A program made the position numbers and the translations under genes. Source: Thermosipho africanus Ob7 (lineage in GTDB: Bacteria; Thermotogota; Thermotogae; Thermotogales; Fervidobacteriaceae). Taken from it: a stretch of DNA of 64,000 bases. This document shows positions 16,421 to 25,148 of the stretch, in pieces. The stretch is from contig NZ_NKRG01000007.1 of the NCBI RefSeq assembly GCF_003351105.1, forward strand, positions 1 to 64,000, in the 5' to 3' direction. Each line of letters opens with the position of its first letter. Within the stretch, counting starts at the first letter, position 1. The notes beneath the pieces were generated by a model. It saw nothing but the letters and a program-made list of their open reading frames with translations. It searched no databases and had not been told where the DNA came from.

Positions 16421-17410
16421 ATGAAAAAATACTTGAGAAATAAGATAATCATTTACATTCTTACTTTCATTTTCGCTGTAACTATAGATTGGTTGATTCC
16501 CAGGCTGATGCCTGGGAATCCCATACTCGTTCTTGTTTCAAGGTTTTCCGGTCTTCCTGATGCAGCAAAAGTTATGTACAGTTATCTTACAAAAGCTTTT
16601 GGCCTTGATCAACCACTATGGACTCAGTATGTGAATTTTTGGATAGCCTTCTTTAAAGGTGATTTAGGAATTAGCATTTATCTTTATCCAAAACCTGTAC
16701 TTGATGTTTTAAAAAGCGCATTACCATATTCCTTGGGATTACTAATTCCTTCAATTTTAATAAGCTGGATTATAGGAAATAATCTTGGTGCATTTGCTGC
16801 AAGAAGAAAAAAGTTTGATTCATTTATGTTACCAGTAATGTATTTCTTAACTGGTGCACCATATCTTTGGCTTGGTATTTTGCTTGCATACTTTTTTGGT
16901 GTTGTTTTAAGATGGGTACCTATTGCAGGTGCTTACAGCTTTTCCTTAAGACCTCATTTTTCCTGGACTTTTATAGCTGACTTTTTAAAACATTGGATTT
17001 TACCATTTTTATCACTTTTCATTGTCCAATTAGGTGGTTGGGCTATTGGTATGAGAAATATGGTTATTTACGAACTTGAAAACAATTACGTAAGGTTTTT
17101 AGAAACAATGGGAGTTAAAAGAAGCCTTATAAAAAAATACACTTTTAGAAATGCAATACTTCCTCAGGTAACTGGTCTTGCACTTCAACTTGGTACAGTA
17201 ATTGCAGGACAAGTGGCAACTGAAGTTGTATTTTCTTACCCAGGAGTTGGATATATATTAACGCAAGCAATCTTAAACCAAGATTATTTCCTAATTCAAG
17301 GATGTTTCTTATTTATAATCATTGGTGTTCTTGTTGCAAATTTCACGGTCGATCTTGTGTATATGATTCTTGATCCAAGAATTAGATATTCTTACGGTGG
17401 TGAAGCATAA
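16421..17410 (+). CDS. ABC transporter permease, DppB type
   Basis: This 329-residue inner-membrane permease has about six helices. It shows the DppB-type IPRLMPGNP near residue 27 and the EAA-loop region ETMGVKRSLIKKYTFRNAILP (split over about 222-242), which contacts the ATPases. The ATG at 16421 follows AGAGGTG by seven bases; an upstream GTG at 16412 lies on that site. It pairs with the DppC-type permease that starts in its stop codon. A perfect 11-bp inverted repeat lies in the codons at 16495-16520. Confidence 0.93.
   Translation: MKKYLRNKIIIYILTFIFAVTIDWLIPRLMPGNPILVLVSRFSGLPDAAKVMYSYLTKAFGLDQPLWTQYVNFWIAFFKGDLGISIYLYPKPVLDVLKSALPYSLGLLIPSILISWIIGNNLGAFAARRKKFDSFMLPVMYFLTGAPYLWLGILLAYFFGVVLRWVPIAGAYSFSLRPHFSWTFIADFLKHWILPFLSLFIVQLGGWAIGMRNMVIYELENNYVRFLETMGVKRSLIKKYTFRNAILPQVTGLALQLGTVIAGQVATEVVFSYPGVGYILTQAILNQDYFLIQGCFLFIIIGVLVANFTVDLVYMILDPRIRYSYGGEA
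16495..16520. repeat. perfect inverted repeat within the DppB-type permease gene
   Basis: GATTCCCAGGC (16495-16505), loop TGAT, GCCTGGGAATC (16510-16520). It lies about 75 nt into the permease gene, directly after the substrate-binding protein gene, and no T-run follows. It may only reflect codons for the conserved PRLMPGN stretch, or it may tune expression between the two genes. Confidence 0.6.
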
Positions 17411-18252
17411 TGAGGGAAATAATGTTTTTTGCATTTAGGAATAAAAAATTAAATATTGGGCTTTCAATTGTTTTATTTTTCCTCTTGCTTGCAATTTTTG
17501 GTCCCTATATATCAAAATATAAAGATCCACTAGAATATGTTGGTATGGGATACCAACCTCCAAGCAAAGAATTTTGGCTTGGTACAACAACCTTTGGTCA
17601 AGATGTTTTTACCCAACTTGTATTTGGTCTAAGAAGCTCATTTTTTGTAGGTTTGATTGGTGGAGGACTTGCAACTTTTGTGGGGCTAATTGTAGGTTTT
17701 TTTGCAGGATACGAAGGCGGAATTATTGATGAAATTTTAATGATGTTTACTAACATATTACTCGTTATTCCAACTCTTGCTCTATTAATTATAGTTGCAT
17801 CTTATTTACCATATAGAGGAGTCTTTATACAGAGTGTAATAATAGGTCTTACTGCATGGCCTTGGACTGCAAGGGCCGTAAGATCTCAGACATTGTCGTT
17901 GAAAATGAGGGAATTTGTAAATCTTGCCAGAATTACAGGAAGATCTCATTTAAAAATAATCATTTATGAAATACTTCCAAATATGCTTTCATATGTTTTT
18001 ATGGTATTTATATTACAATTTGGTGGTGCTATCCTTGCAGCTGTTGGTCTTGATTTTATTGGTCTTGGCCCAACTCAAGGAATATCTTTAGGATTAATGA
18101 TGCAAAATGCAGTTCTATGGAATGCAATTCAGCTTGGAATGTGGTGGTGGGCAATTCCACCTGGATTGGTTATAACCCTCATTGTAGGTGCTTTGTACTT
18201 TATGAATACAGGGCTAGATGAAGTATTTAATCCAAAATTAAGAGAAATGTAA
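17410..18252 (+). CDS. ABC transporter permease, DppC type
   Basis: The 280-residue second permease has the DppC-type N-terminal helix followed by a conserved loop (GYQPPSKEFWLGTTTFGQDVF, about 46-66) and the EAA-loop around LARITGRSHLKIIIYEILPN. The ATG at 17410 shares one base with the TAA stop of the preceding permease, so the two are translationally coupled. Together with the two ATPases downstream it forms the importer for the ligand of the 14720 binding protein. Confidence 0.93.
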   Translation: MREIMFFAFRNKKLNIGLSIVLFFLLLAIFGPYISKYKDPLEYVGMGYQPPSKEFWLGTTTFGQDVFTQLVFGLRSSFFVGLIGGGLATFVGLIVGFFAGYEGGIIDEILMMFTNILLVIPTLALLIIVASYLPYRGVFIQSVIIGLTAWPWTARAVRSQTLSLKMREFVNLARITGRSHLKIIIYEILPNMLSYVFMVFILQFGGAILAAVGLDFIGLGPTQGISLGLMMQNAVLWNAIQLGMWWWAIPPGLVITLIVGALYFMNTGLDEVFNPKLREM

Positions 18253-18274
18253 GCAAAAAGAGTTGGTATAGAGA

Positions 18275-19231
18275 ATGCTTGCCGTTAACGGTTTGAAATT
18301 GTACTATAAAACACTAAAAGGCTATGTTAAGGCTGTTGATGACGTTAGTTTTGATCTTAAAGACAATGAAATTTTGGGACTTGCTGGTGAATCAGGTTGT
18401 GGTAAATCAACTTTAGTAAATGGCCTTATACTTTTAAAACCTCCTTTAAACTATTTTGGAGGAAACGTAATTTTAGATAATGAACTTTTACCAATAAACG
18501 ATTTTGAAAAGATGAATGATTTTAGGTATAAACGATTATCAATAATTCCTCAGTATGCAATGGATGCTTTAAACCCAACAAGAAAAATAGGTGTTTATAT
18601 AAAAGAAGTATTAAAGAGTAAAGGTATAAACTACGACAGTATACATGATAGATTAATAGAGAGGTTAAAATTTGTAAATCTTCCAGAAAGAGTTTTAAAA
18701 ATGTATCCTATTGAACTTTCAGGAGGTATGAAGCAAAGATTGGTAATGGTTATAAGCACGTTACTTAATCCCTCATTGTTAATAGCAGATGAGGTAACTT
18801 CAGCTTTGGATGTATCTTCACAAAAATCCGTTTGTTTAATGATTAAAGGTTTCAAAGATGAAGGGATTGTAAAATCATTAATCTTTGTAACTCATGATCT
18901 GTCAGTCTTATATCAAATTGCTGATAGAATAATGGTAATGTACGCAGGAAAAGTTGCCGAAATAGGTACCACACAGCAAATAATAGAAAATCCTGTACAT
19001 CCTTATACCAAAATGCTTCTTTCTTCACTTCCGGAGGTTGGAATCAGATATACAGATACAAGATTAAAAGGAATACCAGGAAGACCTCCACAACTTTTAA
19101 ATCCTCCAAAGGGTTGTAGATTTAAAGATAGATGTCCATTTTATTCGAGTCAATGTGATAATGAACCACCTAAAGTTCAAGTAGAAGATAATCATATTGC
19201 TTACTGTTGGAAGGTGAATAAAAATGATTGA
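18275..19231 (+). CDS. ABC transporter ATPase, OppD/DppD type
   Basis: The 318-residue ATPase has Walker A GESGCGKSTL (about 36-45), signature ELSGGMKQR, Walker B LLIADEVTSALD and switch THDLS. The C-terminal oligopeptide-transporter extension has GRPPQLLNPPKGCRF and cysteines in CRFKDRCPFYSSQC, which in this family can bind an Fe-S cluster. The ATG at 18275 follows the DppC-type permease by 22 bp with a weak ribosome site. It overlaps the second ATPase by 8 bp. Confidence 0.92.
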   Translation: MLAVNGLKLYYKTLKGYVKAVDDVSFDLKDNEILGLAGESGCGKSTLVNGLILLKPPLNYFGGNVILDNELLPINDFEKMNDFRYKRLSIIPQYAMDALNPTRKIGVYIKEVLKSKGINYDSIHDRLIERLKFVNLPERVLKMYPIELSGGMKQRLVMVISTLLNPSLLIADEVTSALDVSSQKSVCLMIKGFKDEGIVKSLIFVTHDLSVLYQIADRIMVMYAGKVAEIGTTQQIIENPVHPYTKMLLSSLPEVGIRYTDTRLKGIPGRPPQLLNPPKGCRFKDRCPFYSSQCDNEPPKVQVEDNHIAYCWKVNKND

Positions 19232-20141
19232 AGTTACAAACTTGACAAAAGCCTATAACATTGGTTCGTTTGGTAAAGAAAAGTTTTATGCGGTTGATAA
19301 CGTTTCTTTTAAAATAGATGACAATCAAATAGTTTCTTTGATAGGAGAAAGCGGAAGTGGAAAGACAACTATAGGAAAGTTGATATTAAAACTTATAAAA
19401 CCAACGTCTGGTGAGATTCTTTTCCAAGGAAAGAATATTAAAAATCTTAAAAACAAAGAATACTATAGGTATGTGCAGGGAGTTTTTCAGGATCCGTTTA
19501 GTTCGTACAATCCTATATTTAAGATCAACAGAATTTTTGATATGGTAAGAGAAGAGTTTTATCCAAAAACTGACAAAGATAAATGGAATGAAAAAGTAGA
19601 AAAGGTCATATCAGAAGTAGGATTAAATCCAAAAGAAATTCTTGGTAAATTTCCACATCAATTAAGTGGAGGACAACTTCAAAGATTATTAATTGCTCGT
19701 ACTCTATTAATGGAAACAAAGTTTTTGGTTGCTGATGAAATTATAAGTATGCTTGATGCTTCAACAAGGATAGATATATTAAATATTTTGATTGATTTAA
19801 AGGAAAAGGGACTTTCGGTATTATTTATAACTCATGATTTATCACTTGGATATTATACAAGTGATAAAACAATAATTTTATACAGAGGATCAATAATGGA
19901 ATATGGTGATACGGAAAAGGTTTTTAATAATCCAGTACATCCTTACACTATAATGTTGATGAATTCAGTTCCAACTATGAATAAGAAATGGACAAAGGAA
20001 GAACTCATTGCAGAAAGTAGACGAACTCCTCCAGGATACTGCAAATTTTACGATAGATGTCCTTTGGCGGATAAAGAATGTAAAAATGTTCAGCTAAAAA
20101 AGGTTGAAGAAGAACACTACGTTGCTTGTGTAAAAAAATAG
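19224..20141 (+). CDS. ABC transporter ATPase, OppF/DppF type
   Basis: The 305-residue partner ATPase has Walker [19 protein letters not shown] (Q-loop), signature LSGGQLQR, Walker [13 protein letters not shown] and switch THDLS. Its C-terminus contains the family cysteines in [14 protein letters not shown]. The start follows GGAAGGTG by seven bases and overlaps the preceding ATPase by 8 bp. It completes a five-gene OppABCDF-type sugar importer. Confidence 0.92.
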   Translation: MIEVTNLTKAYNIGSFGKEKFYAVDNVSFKIDDNQIVSLIGESGSGKTTIGKLILKLIKPTSGEILFQGKNIKNLKNKEYYRYVQGVFQDPFSSYNPIFKINRIFDMVREEFYPKTDKDKWNEKVEKVISEVGLNPKEILGKFPHQLSGGQLQRLLIARTLLMETKFLVADEIISMLDASTRIDILNILIDLKEKGLSVLFITHDLSLGYYTSDKTIILYRGSIMEYGDTEKVFNNPVHPYTIMLMNSVPTMNKKWTKEELIAESRRTPPGYCKFYDRCPLADKECKNVQLKKVEEEHYVACVKK

Positions 20142-20160
20142 ACTAAGGAGTGATAGTAGA

Positions 20161-21135
20161 ATGAAAATTTTTGCGGGAAAACTTTCAAATATTCCTTGGC
20201 AGGAAAGACCAAAAGATTCAAGTGAGATCATTTGGCGATATTCAGATAATCCAATTATTAAAAGAGATCAAGCAAAGGATGCTAACAGTATATTTAACAG
20301 TGCAGTTGTTCCATTCAAGGATACATTTGCAGGTGTATTTAGAGTAGATGATAGGGCAAGAAATATGAATATAAGAAGGGGATTTAGTAATGATGGAATC
20401 AACTGGAAGATAGATGACAAACCAATAGAATTTATTCAGGAAACAAGAGATGAGTTAAAAAGTGAATACAAGTATGATCCAAGAGTTACTTTTATTGAGG
20501 ACAGATACTGGATAACCTGGTGTAATGGTTACAATGGCCCAACTATTGGTGTTGGTTATACATTTGACTTTGAAAAATTTTATCAAATGGAGAATGCATT
20601 TTTGCCTTTTAATAGAAATGGAGTCCTTTTTCCAAGAAAAATAAATGGAAAATATGCAATGCTCAGCAGGCCTTCTGATAACGGACATACTCCATTTGGT
20701 GATATATTCTATAGCGAAAGTCCAGATATGATACATTGGGGTGTGCATAGACTCGTTATGAAAAGTGGTTATACGCCATGGCAATCTCTTAAAATAGGAG
20801 CAGGACCTTCTCCAATTGAAACGGATGAAGGTTGGCTTTTATTTTACCACGGTGTTTTGCTCTCCTGTAATGGTTATGTGTACAGCTTTGGTGCTGCATT
20901 ACTTGATTTGGATAAACCATGGAAAGTAATTAAGAGGTCAAAGTCTTACCTTTTATCACCGCAAAAACCGTATGAATGCGTCGGTGATGTACCAAATGTT
21001 GTTTTTCCTGTTGCTTGTTTAGTAGATTCAGAAACCGGTAGATTAGCTCTATATTACGGAGCAGCTGATACGGTTGTTTCCCTTGCTTTTGGATACGTAC
21101 ATGAAATTATTGACTGGCTAAAGTATGAAAACTAA
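20161..21135 (+). CDS. glycoside hydrolase family 130 beta-mannoside phosphorylase
   Basis: The 324-residue protein is a cytoplasmic five-bladed-propeller GH130 enzyme without a signal peptide. Readable features are the NPI region near residue 30, the FNSAVVPF segment, [15 protein letters not shown] (residues about 104-118), and later [21 protein letters not shown]130 enzymes phosphorolyse beta-1,4-mannosidic bonds, for example mannobiose or mannosylglucose, to mannose 1-phosphate. It would split imported oligomers while saving ATP. The Thermotoga maritima mannan locus has a similar gene. The exact acceptor, mannose or glucose, is not determined. Confidence 0.9.
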   Translation: MKIFAGKLSNIPWQERPKDSSEIIWRYSDNPIIKRDQAKDANSIFNSAVVPFKDTFAGVFRVDDRARNMNIRRGFSNDGINWKIDDKPIEFIQETRDELKSEYKYDPRVTFIEDRYWITWCNGYNGPTIGVGYTFDFEKFYQMENAFLPFNRNGVLFPRKINGKYAMLSRPSDNGHTPFGDIFYSESPDMIHWGVHRLVMKSGYTPWQSLKIGAGPSPIETDEGWLLFYHGVLLSCNGYVYSFGAALLDLDKPWKVIKRSKSYLLSPQKPYECVGDVPNVVFPVACLVDSETGRLALYYGAADTVVSLAFGYVHEIIDWLKYEN

Positions 21136-21157
21136 TTATAGATTTGGAGGGATTAAA

Positions 21158-22555
21158 ATGTTTTCTAAAGACTTTTTATTTGGAGCATCTTTGTCTGGAT
21201 TTCAGTTTGAAATGGGAAATCCAAATAATGAAGAGGAATTAGACAAAAACACAGATTGGTTTGTTTGGGTAAGAGACTTAGGAAATATAATTAATGGAAA
21301 AGTTAGTGGAGATCTTCCTGAATATGGTGCAGGATATTATACTAATTACAAGGCAGTTCACAATCTTGCAAAAGAATTTGGAATGAATGCTTTAAGAATT
21401 GGAATAGAATGGTCAAGAATTTTTAAAGAAAGCACAAAAGATATTAGCCCAGATGATCCTAACATGTTAGAAAAACTTGATCAACTAGCTGATAAAAAGG
21501 CGATTGAACATTATAGAGATGTATTAGAAGACATAAAAAGTAAAGGACTTGTAGCTATTGTTAATTTGTCGCACTTTACTTTACCACTTTGGCTTCATGA
21601 TCCAATAAATGTACACAAAGGAAAGGAAACAAAAAAGCTTGGTTGGGTAAGTGATGATGCACCAATAGAATTTGCTAAATACGCAGAATACATCGCATGG
21701 AAATTTAAAGATATTGTTGATATGTGGTCTTCAATGAATGAACCTCACGTGGTAAGTCAGCTTGGTTATTTTCAAACAAGTGCAGGTTTTCCACCAAGCT
21801 ATTTTAATCCTTCATGGTATCTAAAAAGTCTTGAAAATCAAGCTTTAGCACATAACCTTGCTTATGATGCTATAAAAAAACATACAGACAAGCCAGTTGG
21901 AGTTATTTATTCATTTACGTGGTATGATACAGTTAATAATGATGAAGAAATATTCGAAAGTGCAATGTTTTTAAATAACTGGAATTATATGGATAGAGTA
22001 AAGGATAAAATTGACTTTGTAGGTGTAAATTATTATACAAGGGCTGTTATAGACCGACTTTTGGTTCCTATAAAAATTGATAATTATGAATTAAATTGGT
22101 ATACTCTTAGTGGTTATGGGTATTCATGTGTTGAAGATGGTTTTGCAAATTCAAAAAGACCTTCAAGCGAAATTGGTTGGGAGATATATCCAGAAGGGCT
22201 TTATAATATTCTCAAAGAAATATACAATAGATATGGAAAGCAAATCTATATAACGGAAAATGGTATAGCAGATTCAAGCGATAAATACAGAAGCTTTTAT
22301 ATTATTTCCCACCTTTATGCAGTAGAAAAAGCAATAAACGAAGGAGTACCAGTAAAAGGATACCTTCACTGGTCAATAATAGATAATTATGAATGGGCAA
22401 AAGGTTATGGTAAAAGATTTGGACTTGCCTATACAGATTTTGAAAGAAAAACTTATATTCCAAGACCTTCTATGTATATTTTAAGAGAAATAATAAAAGA
22501 AAGAACTATTGATAAGTTTAAAGGATATGATCCGTACGGATTAATGAATTTTTGA
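21158..22555 (+). CDS. glycoside hydrolase family 1 beta-glycosidase, archaeal (LacS/beta-mannosidase) type
   Basis: The 465-residue GH1 TIM-barrel enzyme has acid/base Glu in SSMNEPHVV (E195) and nucleophile Glu in YITENGIAD (E367). It lacks a signal peptide, so it acts on imported oligosaccharides. It reads like the Sulfolobus/Pyrococcus beta-glycosidases and not like the usual bacterial BglA: FQFEMGNP near the N-terminus, NTDWFVWVRD, SGDLPEYGAGY, the long inserts, GYGYSCVEDG and GYLHWSIIDNYEWAKGYGKRFGL. The ATG at 21158 follows GGAGGG; an in-frame ATG at 21125 lies inside GH130. Beta-mannosidase activity is plausible from context. Confidence 0.93.
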   Translation: MFSKDFLFGASLSGFQFEMGNPNNEEELDKNTDWFVWVRDLGNIINGKVSGDLPEYGAGYYTNYKAVHNLAKEFGMNALRIGIEWSRIFKESTKDISPDDPNMLEKLDQLADKKAIEHYRDVLEDIKSKGLVAIVNLSHFTLPLWLHDPINVHKGKETKKLGWVSDDAPIEFAKYAEYIAWKFKDIVDMWSSMNEPHVVSQLGYFQTSAGFPPSYFNPSWYLKSLENQALAHNLAYDAIKKHTDKPVGVIYSFTWYDTVNNDEEIFESAMFLNNWNYMDRVKDKIDFVGVNYYTRAVIDRLLVPIKIDNYELNWYTLSGYGYSCVEDGFANSKRPSSEIGWEIYPEGLYNILKEIYNRYGKQIYITENGIADSSDKYRSFYIISHLYAVEKAINEGVPVKGYLHWSIIDNYEWAKGYGKRFGLAYTDFERKTYIPRPSMYILREIIKERTIDKFKGYDPYGLMNF

Positions 22556-22574
22556 TTAAAAGAGGGTGAGATTT

Positions 22575-23579
22575 TTGGTAACTATAAAAGATGTTGCAAA
22601 ACATGCAGGTGTTTCTATAGCAACAGTTTCAAGAGTAATAAATGGCGCAAAAAATGTAAGTGATGACACTAGAAAAAAAGTTATTAAAGTTATTAAAAAG
22701 CTAGGGTATAAACCCATGCCATCACTGAGGAATCGCTCAGAACTATTTTATACTCTAGGAGTTATGGTCCCTGATTTAAAGGGATATCATTATAATGAAA
22801 TACTTATGGCAATTGAAGAATACGCATTTGTTCATGGCTTTGAAATAATGGTTTCAGTTCCTAAAATGTCTCCAGAAGAAGAAAAACATGTATTAGACCA
22901 ATATTTCAAGAGAAAAATAGATGGTATTATTCTTTGTGAATTGTTTGGGGATACCGACTACTTAGAACCATTTATTAACAGTGGTGTTCCCATTGTTGCA
23001 TTAGACTATTATATTGATGAAATTCTTTGTGATTCTGTCAATATCGATAATGTTTCAGGTGCACGTAGTGCAATGAAATATCTTTACAATATGGGGCACA
23101 GGAATATTTTATACATAAGAGGGGTTGAAAAATCTCCTGCATCTAAAAATAGAGAAAAAGGTATAGAAAAATTTTTAAGAAAGCATAAAGATGTACAAGT
23201 ATACTTTTCAGAACATAGTGGATATAATCCCAACGACGGATATGAGGCAGTAGAAAGTTTTTTAAAAAAATACGGTTTAAAATTTACAGCCATTTTTGCT
23301 GTAAATGACTGGGCATCGATTGGTGCTTTAAGGGCATTGTACGATCATGGCCTCAGGGTTCCAGATGATGTTTCAATAATTGGATACGATAACGGTCCAT
23401 TTTCTGAGTACTTATGCCCACCTCTTACAACAATACATCAACCAAGACGGGAAATGGGGTTAACTGCTGCACAACTTTTAATAGAAAGAATACTTGGAAA
23501 AGGCCCAAAGATACCAAGAAATGTTGTTCTTCCTACAAAATTAATAGAGAGAATGTCTGTAAAGAAGGTGGAACCATGA
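22575..23579 (+). CDS. LacI-family transcriptional regulator
   Basis: The 334-residue repressor has an N-terminal LacI helix-turn-helix (VTIKDVAKHAGVSIATVSRV) and hinge (VIKVIKKLGYKP), then a periplasmic-binding-protein-like sugar sensor domain (about 60-330) with GYDNGPFSEY and PPLTTIHQP. The TTG at 22575 lies six bases behind GAGGGTG; an upstream GTG overlaps the site. It probably binds the TGTAAA-CA-TTTACA site at 14631 and controls the whole operon, so it would be autoregulated. The inducer should be an imported oligosaccharide. In Thermotoga maritima the equivalent mannan locus is recalled to use a ROK-type regulator instead. Confidence 0.9.
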   Translation: MVTIKDVAKHAGVSIATVSRVINGAKNVSDDTRKKVIKVIKKLGYKPMPSLRNRSELFYTLGVMVPDLKGYHYNEILMAIEEYAFVHGFEIMVSVPKMSPEEEKHVLDQYFKRKIDGIILCELFGDTDYLEPFINSGVPIVALDYYIDEILCDSVNIDNVSGARSAMKYLYNMGHRNILYIRGVEKSPASKNREKGIEKFLRKHKDVQVYFSEHSGYNPNDGYEAVESFLKKYGLKFTAIFAVNDWASIGALRALYDHGLRVPDDVSIIGYDNGPFSEYLCPPLTTIHQPRREMGLTAAQLLIERILGKGPKIPRNVVLPTKLIERMSVKKVEP

Positions 23580-24583
23580 GGAACTTTTTTAAAGTCTTTA
23601 CATTAGTTTTGGTGGTGATTTCTGTGATGCTGTTTGGTGAAAATAAAAAACTTACGGCATTTGATTACAATAAAATGATAGGTATTGGAATTAACATGGG
23701 AAATGCGCTTGAAGCACCATTTGAAGGTGCATGGGGAGTGGTTATAAAAGATGAATATTTTAAAATAATAAAAGAAAAAGGATTTGATTCAGTTAGAATA
23801 CCTATTAGATGGTCAGCGCATATTTTAGATAAACCACCTTATACAATAGAAAAGGATTTTTTAGAAAGAGTAAAACATGTAGTTGATAAGGCTTTGGAAA
23901 ATGATTTGGTTGTAATAATTAATTGCCATCATTTTGAGGAGTTATATGAAAACCCTGAAAAGTACGGAGAAGTTCTTTTAGAAATTTGGAAACAAGTATC
24001 AGATTTCTTTAAAAATTATTCTGACAAGCTTTATTTTGAAATTTATAACGAACCTGCAAATAATTTAACCCCAGAAAAATGGAATGATTTGTATCCAAAA
24101 GTTTTAAAAGAAATCAGGAAAACAAACCCAACAAGAATTGTAATAGTAGATGTGCCTCATTGGGGAAATTACAATTACATCAATCAATTAAAACTTGTAA
24201 ATGATCCATATTTAATCGTATCTTTTCACTATTATGAACCATTCAACTTTACTCACCAAGGTGCTGAATGGATAAACCCGCGCCTTCCAGTGGGGGTTAA
24301 ATGGAGTGCAAAAAGTTATGAAATAGAACAGATAAAATCACATTTTGAATATGTAAATTCTTTTTCAAAAAAGTACAATGTTCCAATATTTTTAGGGGAA
24401 TTTGGGGCTTACTCAAAGGCAGATATGGATTCTCGAATCAAATGGACAAAAGCGGTTAGTCAAATTGCTAGAGAATTTGGATTTTCAATTTGTTATTGGG
24501 AATTTTGTTCTGGTTTTGGGCTTTACAATAAAATAACAAATACTTGGAATGAAGGATTGTTAAACGCTGTTTTTGGAAAATAA
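23576..24583 (+). CDS. secreted glycoside hydrolase family 5 endo-glucanase/mannanase
   Basis: The 335-residue enzyme has a signal peptide (residues 1-21) and a single GH5 (alpha/beta)8 domain. The acid/base is in EIYNEPANN (E159) and the nucleophile in FLGEFGAYS (E275). The sequence reads strikingly like Thermotoga maritima Cel5A (GINMGNALEAPFEG, FHYYEPFNFTHQGAEW), an enzyme known to attack both glucans and mannans. The ATG at 23576 overlaps the LacI stop (ATGA) and follows GAAGGTGG; the open frame reaching upstream to 23414 is inside lacI. It would cleave mannan, glucomannan or glucan outside the inner membrane to feed the importer. It ends just before a strong terminator. Confidence 0.93.
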   Translation: MRNFFKVFTLVLVVISVMLFGENKKLTAFDYNKMIGIGINMGNALEAPFEGAWGVVIKDEYFKIIKEKGFDSVRIPIRWSAHILDKPPYTIEKDFLERVKHVVDKALENDLVVIINCHHFEELYENPEKYGEVLLEIWKQVSDFFKNYSDKLYFEIYNEPANNLTPEKWNDLYPKVLKEIRKTNPTRIVIVDVPHWGNYNYINQLKLVNDPYLIVSFHYYEPFNFTHQGAEWINPRLPVGVKWSAKSYEIEQIKSHFEYVNSFSKKYNVPIFLGEFGAYSKADMDSRIKWTKAVSQIAREFGFSICYWEFCSGFGLYNKITNTWNEGLLNAVFGK

Positions 24584-24603
24584 AATGATTTATATTTGCT
24601 TTT

Positions 24604-24632
24604 TAATCCAGCCAATATGGCTGGATTTTTTG
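24604..24632 (+). terminator. terminator of the mannan/glucan operon
   Basis: AATCCAGCC (24605-24613), loop AATAT, GGCTGGATT (24619-24627), then a T-run. It closes the operon that starts at 14720. A TATAAT at 24636-24641 follows it and may serve ndk. Confidence 0.9.
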
Positions 24633-24673
24633 TTGTATAATATTAATGTACTTATTAAATTGGAGGTGTAAAT

Positions 24674-25117
24674 ATGGAAAGAACTTTTGTGTATTTAAAG
24701 CCAAATGCAGTAAGAAGAGGTTTAGTTGGGGAAATAATAAAAAGATTTGAACAAAGGGGAATAAAAATAGTAGCATTAAAACTTTTATGGATGAGCAAGC
24801 AACAAGCAGAAAAATTGTATGAAATGCACAAAGGTAAAAGCTTTTACAACGATTTAATGGATTTTGTAACAGGCGGACCAATCGTTGCAATGATAGTTGA
24901 AGCGCCACGAGTAATCGAAATGGTAAGACATATAATTGGAGATACAGATCCGTTAAAGGCAGGAACCGGTACAATTAGAGGTGAGTTTGCGCTTACAATA
25001 ACTAAAAACTTAATTCATGCTAGTGATTCAAAAGAGAACTTTGAGAGAGAATACAAAATATTCTTTTCTGATGATGAAATTATAGACTACTACCTTGATG
25101 TTCAAGATGATATTTAA
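24674..25117 (+). CDS. ndk: nucleoside diphosphate kinase
   Basis: The 147-residue enzyme has the usual NDK length and motifs: ERTFVYLKPNAVRRG at the N-terminus and the phospho-histidine motif NLIHASDS (H115). It exchanges the gamma phosphate between nucleoside triphosphates and diphosphates in the cytoplasm. It is a monocistronic gene between two hairpin terminators, with a TGGAGGTG ribosome site and a TATAAT at 24636. Confidence 0.97.
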   Translation: MERTFVYLKPNAVRRGLVGEIIKRFEQRGIKIVALKLLWMSKQQAEKLYEMHKGKSFYNDLMDFVTGGPIVAMIVEAPRVIEMVRHIIGDTDPLKAGTGTIRGEFALTITKNLIHASDSKENFEREYKIFFSDDEIIDYYLDVQDDI

Positions 25118-25118
25118 A

Positions 25119-25148
25119 ATAAGTGGCCAAGTGCCACTTATTTTTTTG
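25119..25148. terminator. terminator between ndk and the convergent ABC-2 permease
   Basis: AAGTGGC (25121-25127), loop CAAGT, GCCACTT (25133-25139) and a T-run for the plus strand. The stem includes part of the stop codon of the minus-strand permease, so it may serve both directions, although the T-run is poor on the minus side. Confidence 0.8.

Noticed and set aside
21125-21157. Earlier in-frame start for the GH1 gene
   Set aside because: It lies in the end of the GH130 gene without a ribosome site, while the ATG at 21158 follows GGAGGG.
23414-23575. N-terminal extension of the GH5 gene
   Set aside because: The extension is inside lacI, has many cysteines and lysines unlike a signal peptide, and a proper signal peptide starts at 23576.
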